This document shows positions 1 to 6,523 of a stretch of 15,759 bases of DNA, one piece after another. A program made the translations under genes and the position numbers. The stretch is taken from positions 1 through 15,759 of the forward strand of contig JAEXMK010000215.1 of NCBI GenBank assembly GCA_023444445.1, written 5' to 3'. A model generated the notes under the pieces. It saw only the letters and a list, made by a program, of their open reading frames with translations, ran no database searches and was not told where the DNA came from. How positions within the stretch are numbered: position 1 is the stretch's first letter; the number at the start of each line of letters is the position of its first letter. The DNA comes from Pseudomonadota bacterium (lineage in GTDB: Bacteria; Pseudomonadota; Alphaproteobacteria; Rhizobiales; Rhizobiaceae).

Positions 1-323
1 GTCTCATTTTCCGACGGCCGCTCGATGCGAAAGGTGGTGACGTTGCCGTGCGTGCCGAGCGGTTCGGCCGGGCGATAACCGGCAATGCCGTTCGGGTTTT
101 CGGCATCGCGCGTGCGCAGGAAGGGCGTCGGGTGGACGCCTGGCTGATACCAGAGCGCATTGGCGGCGACAAAACCGAAGACGACGGCAAAGGCACCACA
201 GCCGCCAACCATTTTCGGATGGCGCAGGATTTCGCGCCCGATGGCCGAAACCACCAAGGAAACAATGCCGACACCAATCTGTGCCGTTGTTTTCTTAGGC
301 GATTTTCGCTTTCGCGGGGCCAT
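1..323 (-). CDS. Membrane-anchored protein of unknown function, N-terminal part (runs off window)
   Basis: The first 107 residues are visible, read from an ATG at 323 with an AGGA ribosome site about eight bases upstream; the frame stays open to the window edge. The start is Lys/Arg-rich (MAPRKRKSPKK), followed by one hydrophobic segment at about residues 38-58 ending in ANALWYQPG. A hydrophilic, presumably periplasmic part follows, including FLRTRD and VTTFRIER. This looks like a single-pass inner-membrane protein with its C-terminus outside. From memory, rhizobial proteins with this N-terminus continue into a peptidoglycan-binding domain, but that part is outside the window, so this is inference. 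The gene overlaps the 3' end of the upstream histidine kinase by 29 bases in another frame, so the two are probably co-transcribed and coupled. Confidence 0.7.
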   Translation of the reverse strand, partial: MAPRKRKSPKKTTAQIGVGIVSLVVSAIGREILRHPKMVGGCGAFAVVFGFVAANALWYQPGVHPTPFLRTRDAENPNGIAGYRPAEPLGTHGNVTTFRIERPSENE

Positions 324-1827
324 CGTCACCGTCCTTTCTCATTCTTGCGGCCATCTCGCCAAGCTGCCGGATGCGGGGCGGAAACTCCACCATGCTCTCG
401 GCTTCAGCGTTATGACCGCCACCCGCCATGCCGGAACCGTCAGCAGGCAGAGTGATCGTTACGACCGTCCCCTCGCCGGGCTTGCTGGTGATGGCGAACG
501 TGCCGCCATGCAGAGCCACAAGCCCCTTGACCAGGGACAATCCCAGACCCGTGCCCTCATAGCGACGGGTATATTCATTCTGAACCTGCATGAAGGGCTG
601 GCCCAGGAATTCGATCTTGTCTTCTGCAATGCCGATACCGGTGTCGCTCACCGTCAGCTTCAGCATCGCGCCCTCACGCGCGGCGTCGATCGACACAACA
701 CCACCCGCATCGGTGAATTTTATGGCATTGCCGGCAAGATTGATGAGCACCTGCCGGATGGCGCGCTGGTCGGCCGCGATTTCGCCGATACCACGCTGGA
801 TGCGGCTGGTCAAAGTCAGGCCTTTTTCCTTCGCCTGCAGGCCAAGCATGGCCTCGCAAGATTCAATCGTCTCGGCAATCGGGAAGCTTTCCATCATCAG
901 CTCGTAGCGGCCGGCTTCCAGCTTGCTCATGTCGAGCATGGTGTTGACGACGGACAGAAGATGGGCACCGGACTGCCGGATAAGGCCGACATATTCCCGC
1001 TGGCGATCGTTTTCCAGCCGCCCGAAATATTCGCCCGCCAGAATATCCGAAAAACCGAGGACGGCGTTGAGCGGTGTGCGCAGCTCATGGCTGACGGCGG
1101 CGAGGAAACGCGACTTGGCGTCGTTGGCCGATTCCGCCTCCGCCGCCTTGCGGGCGACATCGCGGCGCAGACGTTCCATTTCCGTAATATCAGTCAGCTG
1201 GGCGACGATGCGGCGCAGGCGCCCGGTCGCGCCACGAATGGCGGTCATCTCGATACGGACATGCATGAACTGCGTCTGGCGCGATTTCGCACCGGTCTCG
1301 AAGCGAAGTTCGGCGGTTGCCGTGTCGTCGCCCTGCCGCAGCGTGTCGAAAGCCTGCATCAGGTCGATGCGATCAGAGACATAGACATATTCAACGAGGA
1401 TATGTCCCCTGCTGGCCTGAAGATCTCCCGGAAACGCCGCGAGATCCCGACCGGAGACGTGTTCGACCAGACCGGTCTCACCGATGACCAGCACGAGCCC
1501 CGGCACCTGCGAGGCGGCGATCAGATCGTTATCACCGGACACGGCGGAAAAGGAGGGCGCACCGCGTGCAGGGCGCGAAAAGGCAATCAGCAGCGCGGCG
1601 GCGGCGAGATAGAGCGCCAGCACCAGGGCCGCGCCGATGGGTAGCGCGATGGCGGGGCTGAAAACGAGGCTGAACAGGGCTGGTACAACAAAAAGGCCGA
1701 CAGCACTGAAAGCGATCAGCCGGCGCAGGCGCGCAATGGTTCCGGCACGCCTTTCGGCGTCCTCTTCCATGCGCGCAAGCCATCTGCCTGCGGCATGGTC
1801 GACCAGTGCGACCGCTTTTTCTCTCAT
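295..1827 (-). CDS. divJ: PleC/DivJ-family membrane sensor histidine kinase, probably DivJ
   Basis: About 510 residues from the ATG at 1827; an in-frame TTG at 1842 would add five, and neither start has a strong ribosome site. Residue numbers below count from the TTG. Two close transmembrane segments (about 42-63 and 67-88) are followed by a PAS-like domain (about 105-220). A HisKA helix holds the phospho-acceptor His252 in AAVSHELRTPLNAVLGF. The HATPase domain has an N-box (Asn372 in NLAGNAIKF), G1 box DTGIGI (400-405) and G2 box GTGLGLSLV (430-438). The kinase is therefore intact. The HisKA sequence is of the PleC/DivJ/PdhS type that acts on the response regulator DivK to set CtrA activity and asymmetric division. 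The DivJ name rests on my memory that A. tumefaciens divJ lies a few genes from ros; without that, PdhS-type kinase is the safe call. Confidence 0.85.
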   Translation of the reverse strand: MREKAVALVDHAAGRWLARMEEDAERRAGTIARLRRLIAFSAVGLFVVPALFSLVFSPAIALPIGAALVLALYLAAAALLIAFSRPARGAPSFSAVSGDNDLIAASQVPGLVLVIGETGLVEHVSGRDLAAFPGDLQASRGHILVEYVYVSDRIDLMQAFDTLRQGDDTATAELRFETGAKSRQTQFMHVRIEMTAIRGATGRLRRIVAQLTDITEMERLRRDVARKAAEAESANDAKSRFLAAVSHELRTPLNAVLGFSDILAGEYFGRLENDRQREYVGLIRQSGAHLLSVVNTMLDMSKLEAGRYELMMESFPIAETIESCEAMLGLQAKEKGLTLTSRIQRGIGEIAADQRAIRQVLINLAGNAIKFTDAGGVVSIDAAREGAMLKLTVSDTGIGIAEDKIEFLGQPFMQVQNEYTRRYEGTGLGLSLVKGLVALHGGTFAITSKPGEGTVVTITLPADGSGMAGGGHNAEAESMVEFPPRIRQLGEMAARMRKDGDDGPAKAKIA

Positions 1828-2312
1828 ATTACGCAATACCAAACCCGAATCTTGAAGGCGGTTCCAACAGCGTCGACAATAGAAGGCGGCGGCTTAAGGA
1901 ATGGATAAAAAGAATGGCGTCAAAGGCCTGTCAAATACGCCTCAGTCCCAATACGGGGCATTTATTCCAAGCTTTGCCAATCATGGTTAATGACGGGTAA
2001 GCGACGGATTTCGCTTCATTTTCGCCATCGTGTTAACCTTTGTGGCAAGGCTTGCCGCCGCTTTGGCCCGGAACGCGTGGGCTCCGTCGCAATTATGCTT
2101 AACATGGACTGTTAAAATGCGAATGAATTGATGGCTGCCGTGCCGATACGAGGAGAATAGATACAATTTGAATTAAATTGCGCCGCTTTTTGCAATCGGC
2201 TGTTCGCCGGTCGCCTGTAGCTTCTCCTCAAGCCCGGGAAACGGGACAAAGGCCGATGACCCGAAACCGGGTGGGGCTTCAAAACAAAGATCATCTGGCA
2301 GGGTGTCTGACA
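1828..2312. promoter_or_regulatory. Divergent promoter region between divJ and the DUF5330 gene
   Basis: This 485-base spacer holds no convincing gene. It is AT-richer than its surroundings and must carry the promoters of both flanking genes. Visible elements include a CtrA-like sequence TTAA-N7-ATAA at 1894-1908, TTAA-N7-TAAG at 1987-2001, and an inverted repeat CAATTT-GAATT-AAATTG at 2164-2180. A frame open from 2178 into the DUF5330 gene exists, but its upstream 45 codons do not look like protein of that family. I cannot place -35/-10 boxes with confidence. Confidence 0.4.
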
Positions 2313-2738
2313 ATGTGGTTTCTGATCAAAGGAACATTCTGGTTTTCGCTGGTGCTGGTGGCGCTGTCCTATTTCGGCAGCTACAACGACCCCACCAAGG
2401 AACCTTCGGCATTTGATCTTCCCAGCGCCGTTTCGGCCGCAGGGGAAGCCTATCGTTATGTCAGCGCCATCTGCATCGAAAAACCCGATGTCTGCGTCAA
2501 GGGTGCCGAAACCTTCCATGCTCTCGGCGAACGGGCAAAGGAAGGCGCAAAGGTTGCCTATGAGCTGTTGGACAAGCAGCTTGCCTCCGGTGACAAACCC
2601 GCCGATGTCGCTGACGTTGCCGCAGAAGTCGAAAAGCTGGCTGCAGCACCTGTGGTCAGCGTCGAATTTCCCGGAAAGCCGGACCCGCTGAAGACCGGCA
2701 CGGTCATTCCCCTGCCGCAGAAGCGTCCTGCTCTCTGA
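2313..2738 (+). CDS. DUF5330-type membrane-anchored protein
   Basis: 141 residues from the ATG at 2313, chosen because the protein then begins directly with the membrane segment MWFLIKGTFWFSLVLVALSY, typical of this rhizobial family; the longer open frame from 2178 adds unconserved sequence. After the single N-terminal helix (about 4-22, signal anchor) the rest is hydrophilic and probably periplasmic. Two cysteines, Cys54 and Cys61, lie in AICIEKPDVC and could form a disulfide. A helical Ala/Glu/Lys-rich stretch (about 65-112) and a Pro-rich tail follow. No catalytic motif is visible and the function is unknown. The gene is monocistronic: it has its own promoter region upstream and a strong terminator at 2804-2838 before sufE. 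Confidence 0.75.
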   Translation: MWFLIKGTFWFSLVLVALSYFGSYNDPTKEPSAFDLPSAVSAAGEAYRYVSAICIEKPDVCVKGAETFHALGERAKEGAKVAYELLDKQLASGDKPADVADVAAEVEKLAAAPVVSVEFPGKPDPLKTGTVIPLPQKRPAL

Positions 2739-2803
2739 GGAGCCTGCCTTCCACCGCCCCTTTCCGGCAGACGATATCCGTTTGCCCACTGCCTGCCTGA
2801 CTT

Positions 2804-2838
2804 GCCCACGGAGACCTGTTTTCCGTGGGCTTTTTCTT
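2804..2838 (+). terminator. Rho-independent terminator after the DUF5330 gene
   Basis: A perfect 9-bp stem, GCCCACGGA (2804-2812) with TCCGTGGGC (2822-2830), closes a 9-base loop and is followed at once by TTTTTCTT (2831-2838). It sits 66 bases after the stop codon in the direction of transcription, so it separates the DUF5330 gene from sufE. Confidence 0.88.
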
Positions 2839-2916
2839 GGCCCATGGTTCAAAACCGCGCACACTTCCCCTATATCCTTACGAAAGACATTGAATAACGG
2901 ATGATACGGCGCAACC

Positions 2917-3333
2917 ATGGCCTCTCTCGAAACGATCCTCGACGACTTCGCTTTCCTCGACGACTGGGAGGACCGTTATCGTTATGTCATCGAACTCGGC
3001 AAGGCGCTTCCCGAGTTGCCGGAAGACAAACGCACCGCCGACAACAAGGTACAGGGCTGCGCCAGCCAGGTCTGGCTCGTCAGCCATAGCGATGGTGCGG
3101 AAGACCCACTCATGACCTTTGAGGGCGATTCGGATGCGCATATCGTGCGCGGTCTCGTCGCCATCGTGCTCGCCGTCTATTCCGGCAGGAAAGCCTCCGA
3201 GATTGCCGATCTGGATGCCATCGAGGTGTTCAACAAGATCGGGCTGGTGGAGCATCTCTCCGCACAGCGCGCCAATGGCCTGCGCTCCATGATCAAGCGT
3301 ATCCGCGGGGAAGCCCAGCTGCTGGCGGCCTGA
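2917..3333 (+). CDS. sufE: SufE-family cysteine desulfuration protein
   Basis: 138 residues, the normal length for SufE. SufE takes persulfide sulfur from the cysteine desulfurase SufS, stimulates it, and passes sulfur to the SufBCD scaffold for Fe-S cluster assembly in the cytosol. The acceptor cysteine is Cys48 in the conserved KVQGCASQVWL motif (44-54). The N-terminal WEDRYRYVIELGKALPELP (17-35) and the C-terminal helices, ending in GLRSMIKRIRGEA, also match the family. The gene stands alone between the DUF5330 terminator and the convergent DUF6456 gene, whose stop is only four bases away. It is therefore not in a suf operon here, which is common for rhizobial sufE. No terminator is seen downstream. 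Confidence 0.92.
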   Translation: MASLETILDDFAFLDDWEDRYRYVIELGKALPELPEDKRTADNKVQGCASQVWLVSHSDGAEDPLMTFEGDSDAHIVRGLVAIVLAVYSGRKASEIADLDAIEVFNKIGLVEHLSAQRANGLRSMIKRIRGEAQLLAA

Positions 3334-3337
3334 GCCC

Positions 3338-4179
3338 TCACTCCATTGCCGTGCCTGTCCCCAGCGAGGGGCGATAATCCGCATCGCCCCAATGTCGGTC
3401 CTTGCCTCCCCGAGTGGTGGCAGGCGGCGCATAGTGGCGGGCAAGCGAAAGCAGCGCGGCCCTGAGCAGCAATTTAGCCGAGCGCGCCGGCCATAATCTT
3501 TCCCGCTCCACCGTCTCCAGACCCTTTTCGAAGCAGCAGATGTCGATGGCGACGCCCGACAGTTCCGGGCCCATCGCTTCCGCCGCGCGGGAAAACCGCG
3601 CCCTTGCCGCCATTGCCGCCTCCGTAAGATCAAGTGCACCGCCCGCCTCACCCCTGGTGCGATTTGCAATGCGCGGCTCCCATGTCGCCGTGATTCTGGG
3701 ATTGAGATGGCCGCGATGAAAATCTGCGGCAAGGCGCTCACCCGCCTCCAGCGCGTCTTCAGGGAAAATGCGCCGCCATCCCGCTCCTTCAATCGCGAAA
3801 GGCTGGTCAGCGGCGAGGTGTTGAGGTTGCGACGGGCCGGCTGCTTCGCCTCATCAATCTCCACCACGACGGTCTCAATATTCCGATGCTGCTCCTGAAA
3901 CACCTCGTCCCGGTCCTTTGCCATCGCCCGTTTCAGATAGGGGCCAAGTGGCGGTGCGGCGCAAAGGCTGTTCTGTCGCCGTTCGACCAGACCGGAGGAG
4001 ACGGCAAGCCGCACCGTCTCGGCCGGAAACCGCTGGACTGCCTGCCCCGGATGCCGGTGGCGCAGGAGGATATCGTTCCCCTCCTGTGTGATGTCAGCCG
4101 CACCGGCCGCAATGCAGCGCAGAAGCCGCAGCAGGACACGATGTGCGGAAGCGGTCGGGATGTTCTTCGCTTCACTCAT
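3338..4179 (-). pseudogene. DUF6456 helix-turn-helix protein, broken by a one-base frameshift
   Basis: Two frames together encode one recognisable protein of about 280 residues. Codons 1-138 (4179 down to about 3766) give an N-terminal part with a helix-turn-helix-like stretch (about 48-72, FPAETVRLAVSSGLVERR) and QEQHRNIETVVVE. The reading then jumps frame to continue as FPEDALEAGERLAADFHRGH, and on to the stop at 3338, which is the DUF6456 core. The switch lies at a run of four A on the plus strand (3765-3768); one more A restores the whole protein with Phe-Phe-Pro at the join. Without it the original frame runs on into unrelated sequence across sufE. The start overlaps the stop of the DnaA-like gene by eight bases, suggesting coupling. 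It could be a real frameshift or a sequencing error in the A run. The family is alphaproteobacterial and of unknown function. Confidence 0.8.
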
Positions 4180-4594
4180 CCCGCGTCCCTTTCACCACGT
4201 TGAAAATGCCTCCGGCCAGCCGTTGAAGTGCCGCGACGAACTCATCGAAGGCCGGCTCGTCACGCCGGTCCTCGACCACCTGGCAGGCATGGCCCACCGT
4301 TGTCCTGTCCCGGCCAAAGCAGGGGCCGATATCCGACATGGGAATGCCGAGTTCGACATGGCAGACATACATGGCGATCTGGCGAATATGGCATTCGGTG
4401 CGGCGACGATCGCGGCGCGCCGCAAAGCGATCACCGGTCAATTGCACCATCTCGCCGGTGAGCTGCCGCACCAGACGGCAGAGACGGGCAACCTCCTCCC
4501 GCCCGGCAATGGGCGGCCAGTGACGGAAGGGGCGATTGACGACCTGCATGCGAGGCCGCGCGGCGGCAGACAGAAGTGATGTATCCGACGGCAT
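4172..4594 (-). CDS. Small DnaA domain IV-like DNA-binding protein
   Basis: 140 residues from the ATG at 4594, chosen over the in-frame TTG at 4600 because GAGGAG lies six bases upstream of the ATG. Residues about 66-120 resemble the C-terminal DNA-binding domain of DnaA: IRQIAMYVCHVELGIPMSDIG, a helix-turn-helix, then GRDRTTVGHACQ (94-105), which parallels the DnaA signature GRDHTTVLHA. There is no AAA+ ATPase domain, no Walker motif and no DnaB-binding domain, so this cannot be a replication initiator by itself. It could be a DNA-binding regulator, possibly touching DnaA-box-like sites. It is upstream of and overlaps the DUF6456 gene, which points to joint expression. Role otherwise unknown. 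Confidence 0.8.
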   Translation of the reverse strand: MPSDTSLLSAAARPRMQVVNRPFRHWPPIAGREEVARLCRLVRQLTGEMVQLTGDRFAARRDRRRTECHIRQIAMYVCHVELGIPMSDIGPCFGRDRTTVGHACQVVEDRRDEPAFDEFVAALQRLAGGIFNVVKGTRDE

Positions 4595-4755
4595 ATGCAA
4601 CTCCTCTACGAATAGGAATTAATTCATACACCTGTGGATCGATGCGGGGAAGTGCGAATTTACCCCCACGACTTCATCAATTGAATTTGCAATGTTTTTT
4701 GGAGAAAAGCATCATCAAAGAAGGATTTTTTTCCTCAATTGAAATTTCGCGCGAC
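4595..4755 (-). promoter_or_regulatory. Promoter region of the DnaA-like gene
   Basis: An AT-rich spacer with no gene. Near the start codon lies TGTGGATCG (4633-4641), two mismatches from the DnaA-box core TGTGGATAA. Two direct copies of the palindromic word TCAATTGAA occur at 4677-4685 and 4735-4743, 58 bases apart. A ribosome site GAGGAG (4601-4606, complement) serves the ATG at 4594. Core promoter boxes are not clear. Confidence 0.4.
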
Positions 4756-4783
4756 AACAAAAAAGCCGGTCGACGGACCGGCT
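4756..4783 (-). terminator. Rho-independent terminator downstream of ros
   Basis: Read on the minus strand, an 8-bp perfect stem AGCCGGTC/GACCGGCT with a four-base loop (4764-4783) is followed by TTTTTTGTTG (4754-4763). It lies about 165 bases beyond the ros stop codon, with the palindromic repeat in between, and would insulate the DnaA-like gene from ros transcription. Confidence 0.8.
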
Positions 4784-4802
4784 GGACGATAAGAGCGAGC
4801 GA

Positions 4803-4927
4803 ATGAACCATGCCGCCTTCTCCCCGGCGGGGAGAAGGCGGCAGTGGGGTTATGAGGAGAGGCCAGCGATATCGAATAGCCGACACCTCGCCGGTCCCCC
4901 TGGCCCCCTCTCCCCGCTGGGGAGAAC
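4803..4927. repeat. RIME-like intergenic palindromic repeat
   Basis: About 125 bases carrying two hairpins of related sequence. The first has a perfect 14-bp stem, GCCGCCTTCTCCCC (4812-4825) with GGGGAGAAGGCGGC (4829-4842), around a GGC loop. The second is TCTCCCC-GCT-GGGGAGA (4909-4925). The size, paired palindromes and C4/G4 cores resemble the RIME elements known from Rhizobium, Sinorhizobium and Agrobacterium intergenic regions; the family assignment is from memory. It follows the ros stop codon closely, so it would be in the 3' end of the ros mRNA. Confidence 0.7.
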
Positions 4928-4947
4928 AGGCCGGACCGTCGTTACAA

Positions 4948-5376
4948 TCAGCGGCTGGCCTTGCGGCGTTGGCCGAGACCCATTTCCTTGGCGAGCCGCG
5001 AACGAGCTTCGGCATAGGCCGGCGCAACCATCGGATAATCGACCGCCAGGTCCCATTTCTCGCGATATTCTTCCGGCGTCATGCTGTGATGCGTCGTGAG
5101 ATGCCGCTTCAGCGACTTGAACGAGCCGCCGCATTCCAAACAGACGATATTATCGTCCTGAACCGCCTTGCGGACCGAGACCGCAGGGTTCTGCTTTTCG
5201 ACATTGACCGCCACCGATGCCGGTGCCGATGTTCCGCTAAGCGCCGTGTGAACATCCGAAATAAGGCCGGGAAGCTCTGTGACCGGAACGACGTGGTTGC
5301 TAACATAGGCAGCCACAATATCCGCCGTCAGTTCGACCAGCAGATCCTGGGCGTTACCGTATGCAGTTTCCGTCAT
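4948..5376 (-). CDS. ros: Ros transcriptional regulator (MucR/Ros family, C2H2 zinc finger)
   Basis: 142 residues, the full length of Ros, starting at an ATG with AGGAGA eight bases upstream. Ros is a DNA-binding repressor known from A. tumefaciens to control virC/virD, the T-DNA ipt gene, exopolysaccharide genes and itself. The prokaryotic zinc finger is complete: Cys79 and Cys82 in CLECGG, then His92 and His96/His97 in RHLTTHH, followed by the basic and helical segment [12 protein letters not shown] (99-110). The C-terminus is basic (GQRRKASR). The sequence matches remembered A. tumefaciens Ros with only a few substitutions. The gene is monocistronic with a long AT-rich upstream region, which suits autoregulation; its terminator lies past a palindromic repeat. 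Confidence 0.96.
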   Translation of the reverse strand: MTETAYGNAQDLLVELTADIVAAYVSNHVVPVTELPGLISDVHTALSGTSAPASVAVNVEKQNPAVSVRKAVQDDNIVCLECGGSFKSLKRHLTTHHSMTPEEYREKWDLAVDYPMVAPAYAEARSRLAKEMGLGQRRKASR

Positions 5377-5779
5377 TTAAGTATCTCCTGTTTATTTATC
5401 CCCTGAAGCGGAGAACGCCGCAGCAAGCGATGTGAAGTTACCCGGTGCCCCACCTTCGCCCTGTTGAAACCAACGCGAAATCTACCCCTAGATTTCGGAC
5501 GAAAACCGGAAACGAATTATCCGAGATTCAACTTGTGGCCCGCGTCATGGGCAGCAATGGTCCGATGGCCCATAGATTAGACATTAATAAAATGCCTACG
5601 CCGTTCATGAAGAGGCTAGATGCAAATCGCGATAAGCAAATTTACACTTCATTTGGATAACAGCAAAACAGCAAAAGTCAAATTCCTATTATGAATTTTT
5701 CAGTTCAAAACAGTCTAATCTCAATACAAAAAATTACGGGTAATAAAATACTAGGCCTAGTAGTAATTGAAAATGAATA
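5377..5779. promoter_or_regulatory. AT-rich ros upstream region with inverted repeats
   Basis: This gene-free stretch is much richer in A and T than its surroundings. It contains the ros ribosome site AGGAGA (5384-5389, complement) and a 9-bp-arm inverted repeat CGAAATCTA / TAGATTTCG around CCCC at 5476-5497. A perfect 14-bp palindrome TACTAGGCCTAGTA lies at 5749-5762. A 71-codon open frame at 5445-5660 on the plus strand has no ribosome site or recognisable sequence and I do not call it. Ros/MucR proteins bind AT-rich DNA, so autoregulatory sites are expected here, but I cannot assign the published Ros box to an exact position. Confidence 0.45.
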
Positions 5780-5803
5780 CCCCCCATTATTAGGGGGATT
5801 TTC
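5772..5803. terminator. Hairpin between mrpG and the ros upstream region
   Basis: CCCCC (5781-5785) pairs with GGGGG (5793-5797) around ATTATTA, with AAAT on the left and ATTTTC on the right adding weaker outer pairing. It begins just past the mrpG stop codon. T-rich tracts follow in both directions (ATTTTC on plus, TATTCATTTTC on minus), so it may end the mrp operon transcript or act in both directions. The T tracts are not pure, so this is a moderate call. Confidence 0.5.
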
Positions 5804-5807
5804 AACT

Positions 5808-6140
5808 TCAAATTTTCTTGAGGTCATCAACTACCGATTTATCCGCCAGCGGATAACCTGCCTTGTGTGCTGCCATGGCAAGAAGATGCGCAGAGACTGG
5901 TGCGGTGAGAACGAAGAACAGGAAACCGGCCAGCGCACGCGCGAGTGTCGACAGTTCCATGGAATGGATGCCCACCGCCAGAAGTAACAGGCCGGACCCC
6001 ACCGTTCCCGCCTTGGAAGCGGCGTGCATGCGGGTATAGACATCCGGCAGGCGATTGAGCCCAATTGCCGCGATCAACGAGAAGAGCGCACCGGAAATCA
6101 TCAGCGCCGTAACGGAAAGTGCCACCATCCAGTCCGTCAT
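5808..6140 (-). CDS. mrpG: Mrp-type cation/proton antiporter subunit G
   Basis: 110 residues. It is the small membrane subunit of the Mrp (Mnh/Pha) complex, which exchanges cytoplasmic Na+ or K+ for protons. The family signature [19 protein letters not shown] (27-45) is complete and is preceded by a first helix (about 5-25), with two further helices at about 46-60 and 64-90. The C-terminus is short and charged. The start codon overlaps the mrpF stop by four bases (ATGA), so translation is coupled. It is the last gene of the operon; a hairpin follows within about ten bases of the stop. Confidence 0.95.
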   Translation of the reverse strand: MTDWMVALSVTALMISGALFSLIAAIGLNRLPDVYTRMHAASKAGTVGSGLLLLAVGIHSMELSTLARALAGFLFFVLTAPVSAHLLAMAAHKAGYPLADKSVVDDLKKI

Positions 6141-6523
6141 CGCCGGTCCTTTCCCTTTTTGCCGCGAGCAGCGTTTTCAGTAGTTTTCTCAATCACTTCA
6201 GATGCGCGCTCGCCATCGAGAACCGCTGTTCTCCCGCGCCTGTCATCCGGCCCGCGCGACAGCACGAAGCGGGCAAAGGCGACTGTTGCCAGAAAACCGA
6301 CCAGCCCGAGCGCGATGGCAATATCCACATACAGCGTGAAGCCGGTGCGGATGGCGATAACCGCGATAAATCCGATGGCGATGCCGACCAGCATGTCGAG
6401 GGCAACGATGCGATCCGGCAGGGTGGGACCAACCACGACACGATAGACCGTCAGCAAAAAGGCAGCGGATAATACAACCGCTGCAAGTATAGTTGCGAAT
6501 GAAACAATGAGTTCCGGCGTCAT
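6137..6523 (-). CDS. mrpF: Mrp-type cation/proton antiporter subunit F
   Basis: 128 residues with three membrane helices (about 5-28, 38-58, 64-87). The family motif [14 protein letters not shown] (32-45) and a membrane-embedded acidic [13 protein letters not shown] (65-77) are present. The hydrophilic tail from about residue 88, with several Lys, Arg and Glu, makes it some thirty residues longer than the usual MrpF of about 90-95. The start overlaps the mrpE stop and the end overlaps the mrpG start, each by four bases. MrpF is required for antiport in studied Mrp complexes but has no separate known activity. Confidence 0.94.
   Translation of the reverse strand: MTPELIVSFATILAAVVLSAAFLLTVYRVVVGPTLPDRIVALDMLVGIAIGFIAVIAIRTGFTLYVDIAIALGLVGFLATVAFARFVLSRGPDDRRGRTAVLDGERASEVIEKTTENAARGKKGKDRR

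Noticed and set aside
160..1644. A 494-codon open frame on the plus strand
   Set aside because: It is antisense to the intact histidine kinase, whose catalytic motifs are all in place; the translated product has no recognisable domain and reflects high-GC codon bias.
2101..2120. TTAA-N9-TTAA near 2099-2115 as a CtrA site
   Set aside because: The spacing is nine bases, whereas CtrA sites need seven between the TTAA halves.
2112..2918. A 268-codon open frame on the minus strand over the DUF5330 gene
   Set aside because: It is antisense to a gene with a clear membrane segment and terminator, and the product is unrecognisable.
2878..3337. Continuation of the DUF6456 first frame through sufE
   Set aside because: Past the frame break the translation is unlike any protein and lies opposite SufE, so it is only an accidental read-through.
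3765..3768. Programmed ribosomal frameshift at the DUF6456 break
   Set aside because: The local sequence GCA-TTT-TCC-CTG does not form a canonical X-XXY-YYZ heptamer and the T run is only four long, so an indel or sequencing error is simpler.
5445..5660. A 71-codon plus-strand frame in the ros upstream region
   Set aside because: No ribosome site, no recognisable motif and it overlaps the inverted repeat; not enough to call a gene.
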